Notes: generated from the sequence alone by a model not told the origin. A DNA stretch of 64,000 nt from Cellulomonas timonensis (GCF_900046455.1 NZ_FCOT01000009.1:266059-330058), one strand, 5' to 3'; counted from the stretch's first letter, positions 18,999-27,707 are shown. Translations and numbers: made by a program.

Positions 18999-20227
18999 GC
19001 CTGCCGGTCTCCGTCCAGACTGGCGTCCAGACCGGCGGGGCAGGGCCCGACACGTCGTCCCCCCGCGAGGCTGTGCGGGGCATCGGCCAGCGGCTGCGCA
19101 CCGGCGAGCTCGGCTCGTTGCCGATCATCGGGGCGCTGCTGGTGATCTGGGTGGTGTTCCAGTCGCTCAACCCGCACTTCCTCAGCAGCGACAACCTGGT
19201 CAACCTCACGATGCAGTCCGCTTCCACGGGCGTGCTCGCGCTCGGGGTCGTGCTGGTGCTGCTCGTCGGGCACATCGACCTGTCCGTGGGCTCGGTGTGC
19301 GGGCTGTCGGCGGCGGTCGTCGCCGTCGGGTCCGTGCAACTGGGCTGGCCGGTGGCCGTGGCCGTGCTGGCCGCCCTCGTCGTCGGGGCCGTCGTCGGGC
19401 TCCTGTACGGGATCCTCGCGACCCGGCTGCGACTGCCGAGCTTCGTGTTCACGCTCGCCGGGCTGCTGGTGATCGCCGGGCTGCAGCTCAAGGTGCTGGG
19501 GACCACCGGCTCGGTGAACCTGCCCTTCGAGTCGTGGCTTGTGCGGACCGTCCAGCAGGGCTTCCTGCCGCCCGCTGTCGCCTATGGCCTCACGGTCGCG
19601 GTGGTGATCGCGTACGGCGGCGCCCTGGTGGCCGAGCGGGCGCGCCGCGAGCGGGCCGGGCTGCCGGTGAGCCCGCTGGTCGCCGTCGTGACGCGCATCG
19701 CGCTCATCGGCGTCGCACTCGTCGCGGCCGTCGCCTACCTGCAGACCAACCGCGGCCTGGGGGTGGCGTTCGCGCTGTTCCTCGGCCTCGTGGCGGTGGT
19801 GGACATCCTGCTGCGCCGCACCCGCTGGGGCCGCGGGGTGCACGCGGTGGGCGGCTCCGTGGAGTCCGCGCGCCGGGCCGGGGTGCCGGTGCGCCGCACC
19901 TACCTGTCGGTCTTCGTGGCCTGCTCGACGCTGGCCGCCCTGGGCGGGGTGCTGGCCGTCGGGCGGCTGTCGGCGGCCAACCAGGGCACCGGCGGCGGCG
20001 ACCTCTACCTCACGGCCATCGCCGCGGCGGTCATCGGCGGGACCAGCCTCTTCGGCGGGCGCGGCACCGCCTGGTCGGCGCTGTGGGGCGTGCTCATCAT
20101 CCACTCGATCAACAGCGGGCTCACGCTGCTCAACATGGGCGCCTCGGAGCGGTACGTCATCACCGGGCTGGTGCTGGCGCTCGCGGTCACCATCGACACG
20201 CTCGCGCGCCGCAACCGCACCGCCTGA
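18995..20227 (+). CDS. Sugar ABC transporter permease (XylH/RbsC type)
   Basis: A 410-residue membrane permease of the ribose/xylose importer family. After a 45-residue soluble leader come about ten hydrophobic spans. Family landmarks include FLSSDNLVNLTMQSASTGVLALGVVLVLLVGHIDLSVGSV, with the characteristic GHIDLSVGS, then LPSFVFTLAGL, and the cytoplasmic ATPase-contact segment GRGVHAVGGSVESARRAGVPVRR. GGTSLFGGRGT follows near the C-terminus. It overlaps the ATPase gene by 4 bp (ATGA), closing the regulator-lipoprotein-ATPase-permease operon. A hairpin shared with the convergent esterase gene lies beyond the stop. Confidence 0.93.
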   Translation: MSLPVSVQTGVQTGGAGPDTSSPREAVRGIGQRLRTGELGSLPIIGALLVIWVVFQSLNPHFLSSDNLVNLTMQSASTGVLALGVVLVLLVGHIDLSVGSVCGLSAAVVAVGSVQLGWPVAVAVLAALVVGAVVGLLYGILATRLRLPSFVFTLAGLLVIAGLQLKVLGTTGSVNLPFESWLVRTVQQGFLPPAVAYGLTVAVVIAYGGALVAERARRERAGLPVSPLVAVVTRIALIGVALVAAVAYLQTNRGLGVAFALFLGLVAVVDILLRRTRWGRGVHAVGGSVESARRAGVPVRRTYLSVFVACSTLAALGGVLAVGRLSAANQGTGGGDLYLTAIAAAVIGGTSLFGGRGTAWSALWGVLIIHSINSGLTLLNMGASERYVITGLVLALAVTIDTLARRNRTA

Positions 20228-20252
20228 CCGCGCGACCGGCCTGACTGCGCGA

Positions 20253-20288
20253 CCGGCGCCCCCTGCCCGTGCGGGCTGAGGGCGCCGG
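20253..20288. terminator. Bidirectional hairpin between importer permease and esterase genes
   Basis: CCGGCGCCC (20253-20261) pairs with GGGCGCCGG (20280-20288), and an inner CCCGTGCGGG can also fold. It lies in a 74-bp gap between two converging genes. A direct repeat GCGCGACCGGC precedes it. Confidence 0.6.
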
Positions 20289-20301
20289 CCCACTTCTCAG
20301 G

Positions 20302-21663
20302 TTATCCGCCCACGCATGCCGTGCCGTTGAGCGCGAACGCGGTGGGCGCGGTGTTCACCCCCGTGTGCGAGCCGTTGAACCCGAACTGCACTGACCCGCC
20401 TGCCGGGACCGCCGCGTTCCAGGCGGCGTTGGCCGCGGTCACCTGCGTGCCCTGCTGCGTGGTCACCGAGCTCCACGCCTGCGTGACCTGCTGGCCCGAG
20501 GGGAAGGACCAGGTCAACCGCCAGCCGTTGAGCGGGGTGGCGGTCAGGTTCTTCACCGTGACGTTCGCGGTGAAGCCGGTGTTCCACTGGTTGACGCTGT
20601 ACGCGACTGTGCAGCTCCCGGTGGTGGTGCTCGTCGGCGTCGGCGGCGCTGTCGTGGGAGGCGCGGTAGTCGGAGGCGCTGTGGTGGGCGGCGCCGTCGT
20701 CGGGGGAGCCGTCGTGGGGGTGGTGGTGTCCAGCCCGAAGAAGTGGATGGCCGCGGCGGCGTCGACGGGCAGGTTGTGCGAGACGCCCTGCATGCTGTTG
20801 GCCTCGACCGGGGCCCGGTCGCCCGTCGCCCCGTAGCGGGTGCGCGTGATCCCACTGGCGGGGGTGTCGGTGGAGGCGGGCGTGGCGCTGACGCCCAGCA
20901 CGTTGGTCCACTGCTTGATCGACTCGCCGAAGTTGACGTAGCTCAGCGTCTCGTCGTTGGTGCCGTGCCACAGCTGGACGCGGGGGCGGGCGCCGGTGTA
21001 GCCGGGATATGCGTTGCGCACCAGGGCGCCCCACTCCTGGGCGGTCCTCGTGATGCGGCCCTGCGAGCAGTCGCTGTTCCACCCCGAGCCGTTGGTCGTC
21101 GCGAAGCAGGACGCCGGCACTCCGGCGAACGCCGAGCCCGCGGCGAAGACGTCCGGGTAGTTGGCCAGCAGCACCTGCGTCATCATCGCGCCGGAGGAGA
21201 CCCCGGTGGCGAAGACCTTGCTGGTGTCGGTGGTGTAGCGCTGCTGCACGTACTGGAGCATCGACCGGATGCCCACCGGGTCGCTGCCGCCGTCGCGGCG
21301 CAGCGCCTCGGGGGAGGACACGTCGAAGCAGTTGCCGCTCCGCGTCGCGGACGGGTAGATGACGATGTAGCCGTAGCGGGTGGCGAGCTCGTCGAACTGC
21401 GAGCCGTTGTAGAAGGCGGGGCCGGAGCCCGTGCAGTAGTGCACCGCGACGAGGACCCCCGGGCGGGCCGGGAGGTTGTCGGGCACGAACAGGTGCATCT
21501 GCAGGCCACTGGGATTGGCGCCGAAGTTCGTGACCTCCACCAGGGAGGCCGCTTGGGCGGGTGGCGCCGTGGAGATGGCGGCGGCGGTGACGCCGAGCAG
21601 GCTGAGCGCGAAGGCGGCTGCTGCTGCGGCGACGCGGGCGACGGGGCGGCGTGGGCGGTCCAT
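20302..21663 (-). CDS. Secreted CE1/PHB-depolymerase-type esterase with C-terminal CBM2
   Basis: A 453-residue secreted plant-cell-wall esterase, probably acetylxylan or feruloyl esterase. A signal peptide ([18 protein letters not shown], cut after PAQA) is followed by an alpha/beta-hydrolase domain with oxyanion-region HYCTGSG, nucleophile in [10 protein letters not shown], the acid region [10 protein letters not shown], and a histidine in SHNLPVD. Then comes a Pro-Thr linker of five PTTAP-type units, and a family 2 cellulose-binding module ([54 protein letters not shown]) with terminal cysteines. ATG 21663 has AGGAG six bases upstream; the open frame to 21732 is not needed. It lies 181 bp downstream of purU with a hairpin and a candidate sugar-repressor site between. 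Confidence 0.92.
   Translation of the reverse strand: MDRPRRPVARVAAAAAAFALSLLGVTAAAISTAPPAQAASLVEVTNFGANPSGLQMHLFVPDNLPARPGVLVAVHYCTGSGPAFYNGSQFDELATRYGYIVIYPSATRSGNCFDVSSPEALRRDGGSDPVGIRSMLQYVQQRYTTDTSKVFATGVSSGAMMTQVLLANYPDVFAAGSAFAGVPASCFATTNGSGWNSDCSQGRITRTAQEWGALVRNAYPGYTGARPRVQLWHGTNDETLSYVNFGESIKQWTNVLGVSATPASTDTPASGITRTRYGATGDRAPVEANSMQGVSHNLPVDAAAAIHFFGLDTTTPTTAPPTTAPPTTAPPTTAPPTTAPPTPTSTTTGSCTVAYSVNQWNTGFTANVTVKNLTATPLNGWRLTWSFPSGQQVTQAWSSVTTQQGTQVTAANAAWNAAVPAGGSVQFGFNGSHTGVNTAPTAFALNGTACVGG
20644..20718. repeat. Five 15-bp units encoding the PTTAP linker
   Basis: Five tandem 15-bp units encode Pro-Thr-Thr-Ala-Pro repeats between the esterase domain and the cellulose-binding module. 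Third positions have drifted, so the repeat is kept at protein level. Confidence 0.8.
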
Positions 21664-21793
21664 CGGTCTCCTCGATGAGCCGGTGGCATGGTGGACGTCG
21701 TCGGCCACGCACCGGGGGCGGGTGGCCTCCATCGGGACGCGGAGGCCGTCGGCTCTCGGAGCATGGCCCGCCCCTCACCGCCGCCGCGACGAC

Positions 21794-21807
21794 GTGAATC
21801 GTTTCGC
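21794..21807 (-). promoter_or_regulatory. Candidate LacI-family operator upstream of the esterase
   Basis: GTGAATCGTTTCGC is an imperfect dyad of the GAAA...TTTC kind bound by actinobacterial LacI-family sugar repressors. It lies about 130 bp before the esterase start and after the purU hairpin. The assignment rests on resemblance only. Confidence 0.3.
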
Positions 21808-21815
21808 CGCCGTGC

Positions 21816-21837
21816 GGATCGACATCGTTGTCGATCC
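21816..21837 (-). terminator. Hairpin downstream of purU
   Basis: GGATCGACA and TGTCGATCC form a perfect 9-bp stem with a 4-nt loop, beginning 7 bp beyond the purU stop codon. It probably separates purU from the esterase gene. Confidence 0.65.
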
Positions 21838-21844
21838 GGCCAGG

Positions 21845-22717
21845 TCAGCGGAAGACGATCGTGCGGTGCCCGTCCAGCAGCACCCGGTGCTCGGCGTGCC
21901 AGCGCACCGCGCGCGCCAGCGTCCGCCGCTCCACATCCTGGCCCAACGCGACCAGGTCCTCCACCGAGCGGGTGTGGTCCACGCGCTCCACGTCCTGCTC
22001 GATGATCGGGCCCTCGTCCAGGTCGCCGGTGACGTAGTGCGCGGTGGCGCCGATGAGCTTGACCCCGCGGTCGTGGGCCTGGGCGTACGGGCGCGCGCCC
22101 TTGAAGGACGGCAGGAATGAGTGGTGGATGTTGATGACCCGGCCCGACAGCGCCCGGCACAGGTCGTCCGAGAGGATCTGCATGTAGCGGGCGAGCACGA
22201 CGAGCTCGACGTCCAGCTCCTGCACCAGCTCGAGCAGCCGGTCCTCGGCGGCGGACTTGGTCGCCGCCGTCACGGGGACGTGGTGGAACGGGATGTCGTA
22301 GAACTGCGCCAGGTCCGCCAGCGCCGTGTGGTTCGACACGACGGCGACCAGGTCCACGGGCAGGTTCTCGGAACGCTGGCGGAAGGCCAGGTCGTTGAGG
22401 CAGTGAGCCGCCGTCGATCCCATCACCAGGGTGCGCACCGGGCGGCCGGCGACGTCGAGCCGCCACTGCATCATGAACCGGCCGGCCAGCTCGACCAGGG
22501 CGCTCTCCAGGGTGTGCCGAGCCACCGAGGCAGTGACCTGCACCCGCATGAAGAACAGCCCGGTGAGCGGGTCGCCGAACTGCTGGGACTCGGTGATGTT
22601 GCCGCCGTGCTCCGCCAGCAGGCCGGCCACCGCATGCACGATGCCGGGGCGGTCGGGGCACGAGAGGGTCAGGACCCAGTGGGTTCCGTCAGGGGTGTGG
22701 AGGAGCGGGGTGGACAC
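21845..22717 (-). CDS. purU: Formyltetrahydrofolate deformylase
   Basis: Hydrolyses 10-formyl-THF to THF and formate, balancing the one-carbon pool and feeding formate-dependent purine synthesis. The 290-residue protein has an N-terminal ACT regulatory domain (WVLTLSCPDRPGIVHAVAGLLAEHGGNI, residues 12-39), then a formyltransferase domain with the catalytic Asn-His-Asp set in INIHHSFLPSFKGARPY and GATAHYVTGDLDEGPII. GTG 22717 begins the protein about 8 bp after a TACCCT box (22726-22731) with no ribosome site, suggesting a leaderless message. It is divergent from the GNAT gene and functionally related to glyA, folD and purH. Confidence 0.95.
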   Translation of the reverse strand: MSTPLLHTPDGTHWVLTLSCPDRPGIVHAVAGLLAEHGGNITESQQFGDPLTGLFFMRVQVTASVARHTLESALVELAGRFMMQWRLDVAGRPVRTLVMGSTAAHCLNDLAFRQRSENLPVDLVAVVSNHTALADLAQFYDIPFHHVPVTAATKSAAEDRLLELVQELDVELVVLARYMQILSDDLCRALSGRVINIHHSFLPSFKGARPYAQAHDRGVKLIGATAHYVTGDLDEGPIIEQDVERVDHTRSVEDLVALGQDVERRTLARAVRWHAEHRVLLDGHRTIVFR

Positions 22718-22822
22718 GGTCGCCAAGGGTAGTCGAGCACCCTGGAGCCGCAGCGCAGCCGCACACAGGATGAGCGCGTGTTCCTCCCCGGAGCGGCGCC
22801 GGGTGATGGGACGATGGGACGC

Positions 22823-23335
22823 ATGAGCGAGCCCGAGGTGGAGATCCGTCCTGTCGACCTGGCCGACGCCGGCGAGCTGCTGACATTGCGCCGCGCGGCC
22901 TTCGTCACCGAGGCGCAGATCTACGGCGACCCGAACATCCCGCCGCTGACGCAGACGTACGACGAGCTGCGCGCGGACCTGGTGGCCGACGGCGTGATCA
23001 CACTCGGCGCCTGGTCCGGGCACCGGCTCGTCGGGTCCATCCGCGTGCTGCTCGAGGACGGCAAGGCCACGCTGGGCCGGCTCGCGGTGGCGCCCGACGT
23101 GCAGGGCCGGGGGATCGGCACCCGCCTGCTGCTCGCGATCCTGCCGCTGCTGCCCGAGGACATCAACGAGGTCTGGGTCTTCACCGGCCGCGACTCGGTG
23201 CAGAACCTCGCCCTGTACGAGCGCCACGGCTACACCCACCAGCACGACCAGACCGCTGGCGACCTGACGTTCGCGTACCTGCGCAAGATCCTCGGCGACG
23301 GCGAGGCGTCACCGGTGGGCGCCGCGCACGGCTGA
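22823..23335 (+). CDS. GNAT-family N-acetyltransferase
   Basis: A 170-residue acetyltransferase of the GNAT fold. The acetyl-CoA loop is [15 protein letters not shown] (motif A, Q/RxxGxG/A), preceded by [21 protein letters not shown] and followed by [14 protein letters not shown] (motif B). The acceptor is unknown. ATG 22823 starts [12 protein letters not shown], with domain homology beginning within ten residues; an upstream in-frame GTG at 22778 adds 15 residues without support. It shares a 105-bp divergent promoter region with purU and is followed by the riboswitch-controlled glyA gene. Confidence 0.85.
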   Translation: MSEPEVEIRPVDLADAGELLTLRRAAFVTEAQIYGDPNIPPLTQTYDELRADLVADGVITLGAWSGHRLVGSIRVLLEDGKATLGRLAVAPDVQGRGIGTRLLLAILPLLPEDINEVWVFTGRDSVQNLALYERHGYTHQHDQTAGDLTFAYLRKILGDGEASPVGAAHG

Positions 23336-23407
23336 CCCTGTCGCCGACGCCCGTCCCGGCATCCGGGAAGGGCGTCGGACAGCGGCGCCAGGTTGGTAGG
23401 CTGGCCC

Positions 23408-23486
23408 ACGTCGCGACTGGCGCAACGGGTGGAACACCACCGGGGAGCGACGCAGCAGCAGACTTCGGGTCGGACGCCTGGGCCCT
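23408..23486 (+). ncRNA. ZTP riboswitch (pfl motif) controlling glyA
   Basis: The leader of glyA carries the ZTP-riboswitch core in order: GTCGCGACTGGCG, a stem-loop GGGTGGAACACCACC, GGGGAGCGACGC closing the first helix, a linker, and the conserved GCCTGGGC (23476-23483) that makes the pseudoknot. ZTP/ZMP accumulates when 10-formyl-THF is short. Binding should raise expression of glyA, and possibly folD, to restore folate one-carbon units. This is the classical genomic placement of the motif. Confidence 0.9.
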
Positions 23487-23505
23487 CGGTCACCACACCA
23501 TTCGT

Positions 23506-23537
23506 GTGCGTGCCCGACGTATGCCGGGAACCCGCAC
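23506..23537 (+). promoter_or_regulatory. Possible expression-platform hairpin between ZTP aptamer and glyA
   Basis: GTGCG (23506-23510) pairs with CGCAC (23533-23537), and CCCG with CGGG inside. It lies between the aptamer and the GCGAGGAGAG ribosome site, so it could couple ligand binding to termination or initiation. No T-tract is visible. Confidence 0.4.
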
Positions 23538-23556
23538 GCTGACTGCGAGGAGAGAC

Positions 23557-24846
23557 ATGAGCGTCGACCAGACCCCCGTGCTCGACCAGAACCTGTCCGC
23601 CGTCGACCCTGAGATCGCCGCGGTGCTGGACGGAGAGCTCGCCCGCCAGCAGGGCACGCTCGAGATGATCGCGAGCGAGAACTTCGTGCCGCGGGCCGTC
23701 CTGCAGGCGCAGGGCTCCGTGCTCACCAACAAGTACGCCGAGGGCTACCCCGGCCGCCGCTACTACGGTGGCTGCGAGCAGGTCGACATCGCCGAGACCC
23801 TCGCCATCGAGCGGGCCAAGGCCCTGTTCGGCGCCGAGCACGCCAACGTCCAGCCGCACTCCGGCGCGACGGCCAACGCCGCCGTGCTGCACGCCCTGAT
23901 CAACAAGGGCGACAAGATCCTCGGCCTCGAGCTGGCCCACGGCGGCCACCTCACGCACGGCATGAAGATCAACTTCTCGGGCAAGCTCTACGACGTCTCC
24001 GCGTACGGCGTGAACCCCGAGACGTTCCTCATCGACCCCGAGGCAGTGCGCGCCGCGGCCCTCGAGCACCGCCCCGACGTCATCATCGGCGGCTGGTCCG
24101 CGTACCCGCGCCAGCTCGACTTCGAGGCGTTCCGCTCCATCGCCGACGAGGTCGGCGCGAAGCTCTGGGTCGACATGGCCCACTTCGCCGGGCTGGTCGC
24201 GGCGGGCCTGCACCCCAACCCCGTGCCGTACGCGGACGTGGTGTCGTCCACGGTGCACAAGACGATCGGCGGCCCCCGCTCGGGCTTCATCCTGTCCAAG
24301 CAGGAGTACGCCAAGAAGATCGACTCGGCGGTCTTCCCCGGCCAGCAGGGCGGCCCGCTCATGCACGTCGTCGCCGCCAAGGCCGTCTCCTTCAAGATCG
24401 CGGGCTCGCCCGAGTTCCGCGACCGCCAGGAGCGCACGCTCTCCGGCGCGAAGCTCATCGCCGAGCGCCTGATGGCGGCCGACGTCACCGGCGCCGGGAT
24501 CTCCGTGCTGACCGGCGGCACCGACGTGCACCTGGTGCTCGTCGACCTGCGGCACTCGGACCTCGACGGCCAGCAGGCCGAGGACCTCCTGCACGCCGTC
24601 GGCATCACCGTGAACCGCAACGCGGTGCCCTTCGACCCGCGCCCCCCGCGCGTCACGTCGGGCCTGCGCATCGGGACGCCCGCGCTCGCGACGCGGGGCT
24701 TCGGCGACGCGGAGTTCGCCGAGGTGGCCGACATCATCGCCACCGCCCTGGTCGACGGCCAGAGCGCTGACGTCGAGGCGCTGCGCGCACGCGTGCAGAA
24801 GCTCACCGACGCGCACCCGCTCTACGCCGGTCTCCAGCAGTACTGA
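23557..24846 (+). CDS. glyA: Serine hydroxymethyltransferase
   Basis: A PLP enzyme that converts serine and THF to glycine and 5,10-methylene-THF. The 429 residues show [65 protein letters not shown], and the PLP-lysine site [15 protein letters not shown]. The ATG has AGGAGAG at 23548-23554. The frame is open from 23506 through the riboswitch leader but is not coding there. folD follows 86 bp on with a perfect hairpin between, so a riboswitch-governed glyA-folD unit with partial termination is likely. Confidence 0.97.
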   Translation: MSVDQTPVLDQNLSAVDPEIAAVLDGELARQQGTLEMIASENFVPRAVLQAQGSVLTNKYAEGYPGRRYYGGCEQVDIAETLAIERAKALFGAEHANVQPHSGATANAAVLHALINKGDKILGLELAHGGHLTHGMKINFSGKLYDVSAYGVNPETFLIDPEAVRAAALEHRPDVIIGGWSAYPRQLDFEAFRSIADEVGAKLWVDMAHFAGLVAAGLHPNPVPYADVVSSTVHKTIGGPRSGFILSKQEYAKKIDSAVFPGQQGGPLMHVVAAKAVSFKIAGSPEFRDRQERTLSGAKLIAERLMAADVTGAGISVLTGGTDVHLVLVDLRHSDLDGQQAEDLLHAVGITVNRNAVPFDPRPPRVTSGLRIGTPALATRGFGDAEFAEVADIIATALVDGQSADVEALRARVQKLTDAHPLYAGLQQY

Positions 24847-24866
24847 CCCACGCCGTGCCGCCGGAC

Positions 24867-24902
24867 CCGGTCCGGGCGCCCCACGTGGGGCGCCCGGACC
24901 GG
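24867..24902 (+). terminator. 36-nt perfect palindrome between glyA and folD
   Basis: The two 18-nt arms are exactly complementary around a central ACGT, giving a very stable hairpin with a minimal loop. It begins 21 bp after the glyA stop. It has no T-tract, so it may act as a terminator, an attenuator of folD or an mRNA stabiliser. Confidence 0.7.
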
Positions 24903-24932
24903 CCCGGCGTCCGCTCGCCGAGAAAGAGTGAG

Positions 24933-25814
24933 ATGACCGCACAGGTTCTGGACGGCACGGCCACAGCGGCCGCCATCAAGGGCGAGCTCACGGCCCGGGT
25001 GGCCGCGCTCGCCGCGCGCGGGGTGCGCCCCGGGCTGGGCACGCTGCTGGTCGGCGACGACCCCGGCTCGCGCTGGTACGTCAACGGCAAGCACAAGGAC
25101 TGCGCCGAGGTCGGCATCGCGTCGATCCGCGAGGACCTGCCGGAGACCGCGACCCAGCAGGAGGTCGAGGACGCCGTCGAGCGGCTCAACAACGACCCCG
25201 CGTGCACCGGGTTCATCGTGCAGCTCCCGCTGCCGAAGGGCATCGACACGCATCGGGTGCTCGAGCTCATCGACCCCGCCAAGGACGCCGACGGCCTGCA
25301 CCCCACGAACCTCGGGCGCCTGGTGCTGCGGGTCAACGAGCCCATCGACTCGCCGCTGCCCTGCACGCCGCGCGGCATCATCGAGCTGCTGGAGCGGCAC
25401 GGCATCGAGCTCGCGGGCGCCGACGTCACTGTCGTCGGGCGGGGCACCACCGTGGGCCGCTCGATCGGCCTGCTGCTGACCCGTCGGGCGATCAACGCGA
25501 CGGTGACGCTCACCCACACCGGCACCGCCGACCTCGCCGAGCACACCCGCAACGCCGACATCATCGTGGCGGCGGCGGGCGTCCCCGGCATCATCTCGGC
25601 CGACATCGTCAAGCCCGGCGCCGTGGTCGTGGACGTGGGCGTCTCCCGCGCCACCGACCCCGAGACGGGCAAGTCCCGGGTGGTCGGCGACGTCGACCCG
25701 GCGGTCCGCGAGATCGCGTCCTGGGTGTCGCCGAACCCCGGCGGCGTCGGGCCGATGACGCGGGCGATGCTGCTCAGCAACGTGGTCGACACCGCGGAGC
25801 GCCTGGCCGGCTGA
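24933..25814 (+). CDS. folD: Bifunctional methylene-THF dehydrogenase / methenyl-THF cyclohydrolase
   Basis: Makes 10-formyl-THF from 5,10-methylene-THF in two steps with NADP. The 293-residue sequence has [28 protein letters not shown] with the catalytic Tyr and Lys, the [12 protein letters not shown] substrate motif, [12 protein letters not shown], the dinucleotide loop [16 protein letters not shown], and [13 protein letters not shown] at the end. ATG 24933 is preceded by a modest GAGTGAG site. Its product feeds PurH, and together with glyA and purU it forms the one-carbon block of this region. Confidence 0.96.
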   Translation: MTAQVLDGTATAAAIKGELTARVAALAARGVRPGLGTLLVGDDPGSRWYVNGKHKDCAEVGIASIREDLPETATQQEVEDAVERLNNDPACTGFIVQLPLPKGIDTHRVLELIDPAKDADGLHPTNLGRLVLRVNEPIDSPLPCTPRGIIELLERHGIELAGADVTVVGRGTTVGRSIGLLLTRRAINATVTLTHTGTADLAEHTRNADIIVAAAGVPGIISADIVKPGAVVVDVGVSRATDPETGKSRVVGDVDPAVREIASWVSPNPGGVGPMTRAMLLSNVVDTAERLAG

Positions 25815-25851
25815 GCGGAGCACCTCGTCGGTGGAGTGGCCGATGAGTTCG

Positions 25852-25893
25852 CCTCCTCGACGTGGTCAGTACTGGTGACCACGTCGTAGGAGG
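25852..25893 (+). promoter_or_regulatory. Hairpin that buries the ribosome site of the VOC gene
   Basis: CCTCCT (25852-25857) plus CGACGTGGTCA pair with TGACCACGTCG (25876-25886) plus AGGAGG (25888-25893), leaving a 7-nt loop and one bulged T. The 17-bp stem holds the Shine-Dalgarno of the gene starting at 25902. It could also serve as the folD terminator or a repressor operator. Confidence 0.6.
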
Positions 25894-25901
25894 GAACCCT
25901 C

Positions 25902-26378
25902 ATGGGAATCGTCAGCCCGCACCTCTGGTACCACTCGCAGGCCGAGGAGGCCGCGCAGTTCTACACCTCGTTGATCCCGAACTCGGAGGTCACCAGGGTC
26001 ATCAAGGCGCCCCCGGGGGTGAACGTCCCCGAGGGGACCGCCTTCATCGTCGAGTTCACCCTCGACGGGATGCCGGTGACGGCGTTGAGCGCCGGCCCGG
26101 CCTTCACCCTCGACGAGTCGTTCTCGATGATCCTCGCGTGTGAGAGCCAGGAGGAAGTCGACCACTACTGGGACGCGCTGCTGGCCGACGGCGGCGAGCC
26201 CAGCCAGTGCGGGTGGCTCAAGGACCGGTACGGCCTGTCGTGGCAGGTGGTGCCCACGGCGCTGGACTCGCTGCTGTTCAGCGACGACTCCGAGGCGTCG
26301 GCCCGGGCCACGCAGGCGATGTACACGATGCAGAAGTTGGACCTCCCTGCGCTCCAGGCGGCGTACGACGGCGCCTGA
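25902..26378 (+). CDS. VOC-superfamily / PhnB-like protein
   Basis: A 158-residue member of the vicinal-oxygen-chelate fold, the PhnB / 3-demethylubiquinone methyltransferase-like group: PHLWYHSQAEEAAQFYTSLIPNSEV at the N-terminus, a long middle strand region with EFTLDGMPVTALSAGPAFT, and DRYGLSWQVVPTALDSLL at the end. A Glu/His metal set is not obvious, as in many members of this group. The biochemical role is unknown. The ATG has AGGAGGG eight bases upstream, but that site is locked in a strong stem, suggesting translational control or low read-through translation from folD. Confidence 0.85.
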   Translation: MGIVSPHLWYHSQAEEAAQFYTSLIPNSEVTRVIKAPPGVNVPEGTAFIVEFTLDGMPVTALSAGPAFTLDESFSMILACESQEEVDHYWDALLADGGEPSQCGWLKDRYGLSWQVVPTALDSLLFSDDSEASARATQAMYTMQKLDLPALQAAYDGA

Positions 26379-26440
26379 CCCGGGTGGCCCGGCCCGGACG
26401 GCGCGGCGGCCTGTCAGCGGGATGAGGTTGGATATGCCGC

Positions 26441-27250
26441 GTGCTGACTATCGCCACCGCCAACGTCAACGGGATCCGGGCCGCCTACAAGCGCGGCATG
26501 TCCGAGTGGGTCGCCACCCGCAAGCCGGACGTCATGCTGCTGCAGGAGGTCCGCGCGCCTGACGAGATCCTCAGCGACTTCCTGCCGACGTCCGAGTGGC
26601 ACCTCGCGCATGAGGCCTGCGAGATCAAGGGCCGCGCCGGTGTCGCCATCGCGTCCCGGCTGCCCATGAGCGCCATCCGCATCGGCCTCGCCACGGGCGT
26701 GCCGGTGGACACCGGGCGCTGGGTCGAGGCGGACCTCGAAGTGCCCGGCAAGGACGGCTCCACGCAGCAGGTCACCGTCGTCTCGACGTACATCCACTCG
26801 GGGACGGCGGGCACCCCCAAGATGGACGAGAAGTACGCGTTCCTGGACCACGTGACCAAGCGGCTCGCCGAGCTCGCGGGCTCCGGGCAGCACGTGGTGG
26901 TGGCGGGCGACCTGAACATCGCGCACAAGAACGTCGACATCAAGAACTGGAAGGGCAACCTCAAGGCCGCCGGGTTCCTGCCGGAGGAGCGCGCCTACCT
27001 GGACCGCTGGTTCGACGAGCTGGGCTGGCGCGACCTGGGCCGCGAGCTCGGTGGGGAGGGCCCCGGGCCGTACACGTGGTGGTCGTGGCGCGGGCAGGCG
27101 TTCGACAACGACGCCGGCTGGCGGATCGACTACCAGCTCGCCACCCCGGGCCTGGCCGGTCTGGCCCGGACCGCCGAGGTGGACCGTGCGGAGGCCTACG
27201 ACCAGCGATTCAGCGACCACGCGCCCCTGGTGGTCACCTACGACGTGTGA
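26441..27250 (+). CDS. xth: Exodeoxyribonuclease III
   Basis: DNA-repair enzyme that cleaves at abasic sites and degrades 3' ends. It is 269 residues with the full EEP-nuclease set: ATANVNGIRAAYKRG, metal-binding glutamate in MLLQEVRAPDE, YIHSGTAGTPKMDEKYAFL, catalytic Asp/Asn in VVAGDLNIAHKNVDIKN, YTWWSWRGQAFDNDAGWRIDY and the terminal SDHAPLVV. The GTG at 26441 starts directly at conserved sequence and has no ribosome site, so it may be leaderless. Its last 13 bp overlap the end of the convergent merR-like gene. Confidence 0.95.
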   Translation: MLTIATANVNGIRAAYKRGMSEWVATRKPDVMLLQEVRAPDEILSDFLPTSEWHLAHEACEIKGRAGVAIASRLPMSAIRIGLATGVPVDTGRWVEADLEVPGKDGSTQQVTVVSTYIHSGTAGTPKMDEKYAFLDHVTKRLAELAGSGQHVVVAGDLNIAHKNVDIKNWKGNLKAAGFLPEERAYLDRWFDELGWRDLGRELGGEGPGPYTWWSWRGQAFDNDAGWRIDYQLATPGLAGLARTAEVDRAEAYDQRFSDHAPLVVTYDV

Positions 27251-27660
27251 GCCGCGGCGCCGGCGAGCGCGTCAGCGCCCGCGTCGGTTGCCACCACCGT
27301 GCGGTAGTACGCGATCTTCTCGGCCAGGTGCTCTTGCTGGCGGGTGAGCAGAGCGATCGTCGCGGTGACCTCGGCGGCGTGCTCCTCGAGGATGTCGAGC
27401 CGCTCGGGGATGGTCTGCTCCGCGTCGGCGCCGGTTGCGAGCGCGAGGCCGGCGTAGCGCCGCATTGTGGCGATCGGCATGCCCGTGTCACGCAGGCACC
27501 GCAGGATCTCGAGCCACCCGAGGTCTTGGTCGGAGTAGCGGCGGCGGCCCCCGGGGTCGCGCTCGACGCCGGTGAGCAGCCCGATCCGCTCGTAGTAGCG
27601 CAGGGTGTCGATGCTGAAGCCGCTGCGTCGGGCGGCCTCGGCCGGGGTGTGCGTCGCCAT
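27238..27660 (-). CDS. MerR-family transcriptional regulator
   Basis: A 140-residue regulator. The N-terminal winged helix is TPAEAARRSGFSIDTLRYYERIGLLTGVERDPGGRRRYSDQDLGWLEIL (residues 5-53), with the MerR signature LRYYERIGL. A dimerisation coiled coil (ERLDILEEHAAEVTATIALLTRQQEHLAEKIAYY) follows. It has one cysteine (ILRCLRD), as in aldehyde-responsive AdhR/NmlR-like members, and no metal-binding Cys loop. It is divergent from the aldo/keto reductase gene with a MerR-type promoter between them, so that gene is its likely target. The stop TAG lies inside the xth 3' end. Confidence 0.9.
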   Translation of the reverse strand: MATHTPAEAARRSGFSIDTLRYYERIGLLTGVERDPGGRRRYSDQDLGWLEILRCLRDTGMPIATMRRYAGLALATGADAEQTIPERLDILEEHAAEVTATIALLTRQQEHLAEKIAYYRTVVATDAGADALAGAAAHTS

Positions 27661-27707
27661 GGCGACAGTGTGGCGGGTGCTGGGGTGCTGGTCCGTGGGC
27701 GCGCCGC

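Noticed and set aside
20644-20718. PTTAP-encoding tandem repeat as a regulatory minisatellite
   Set aside because: It is in frame and encodes the flexible linker typical of cellulose-binding enzymes.
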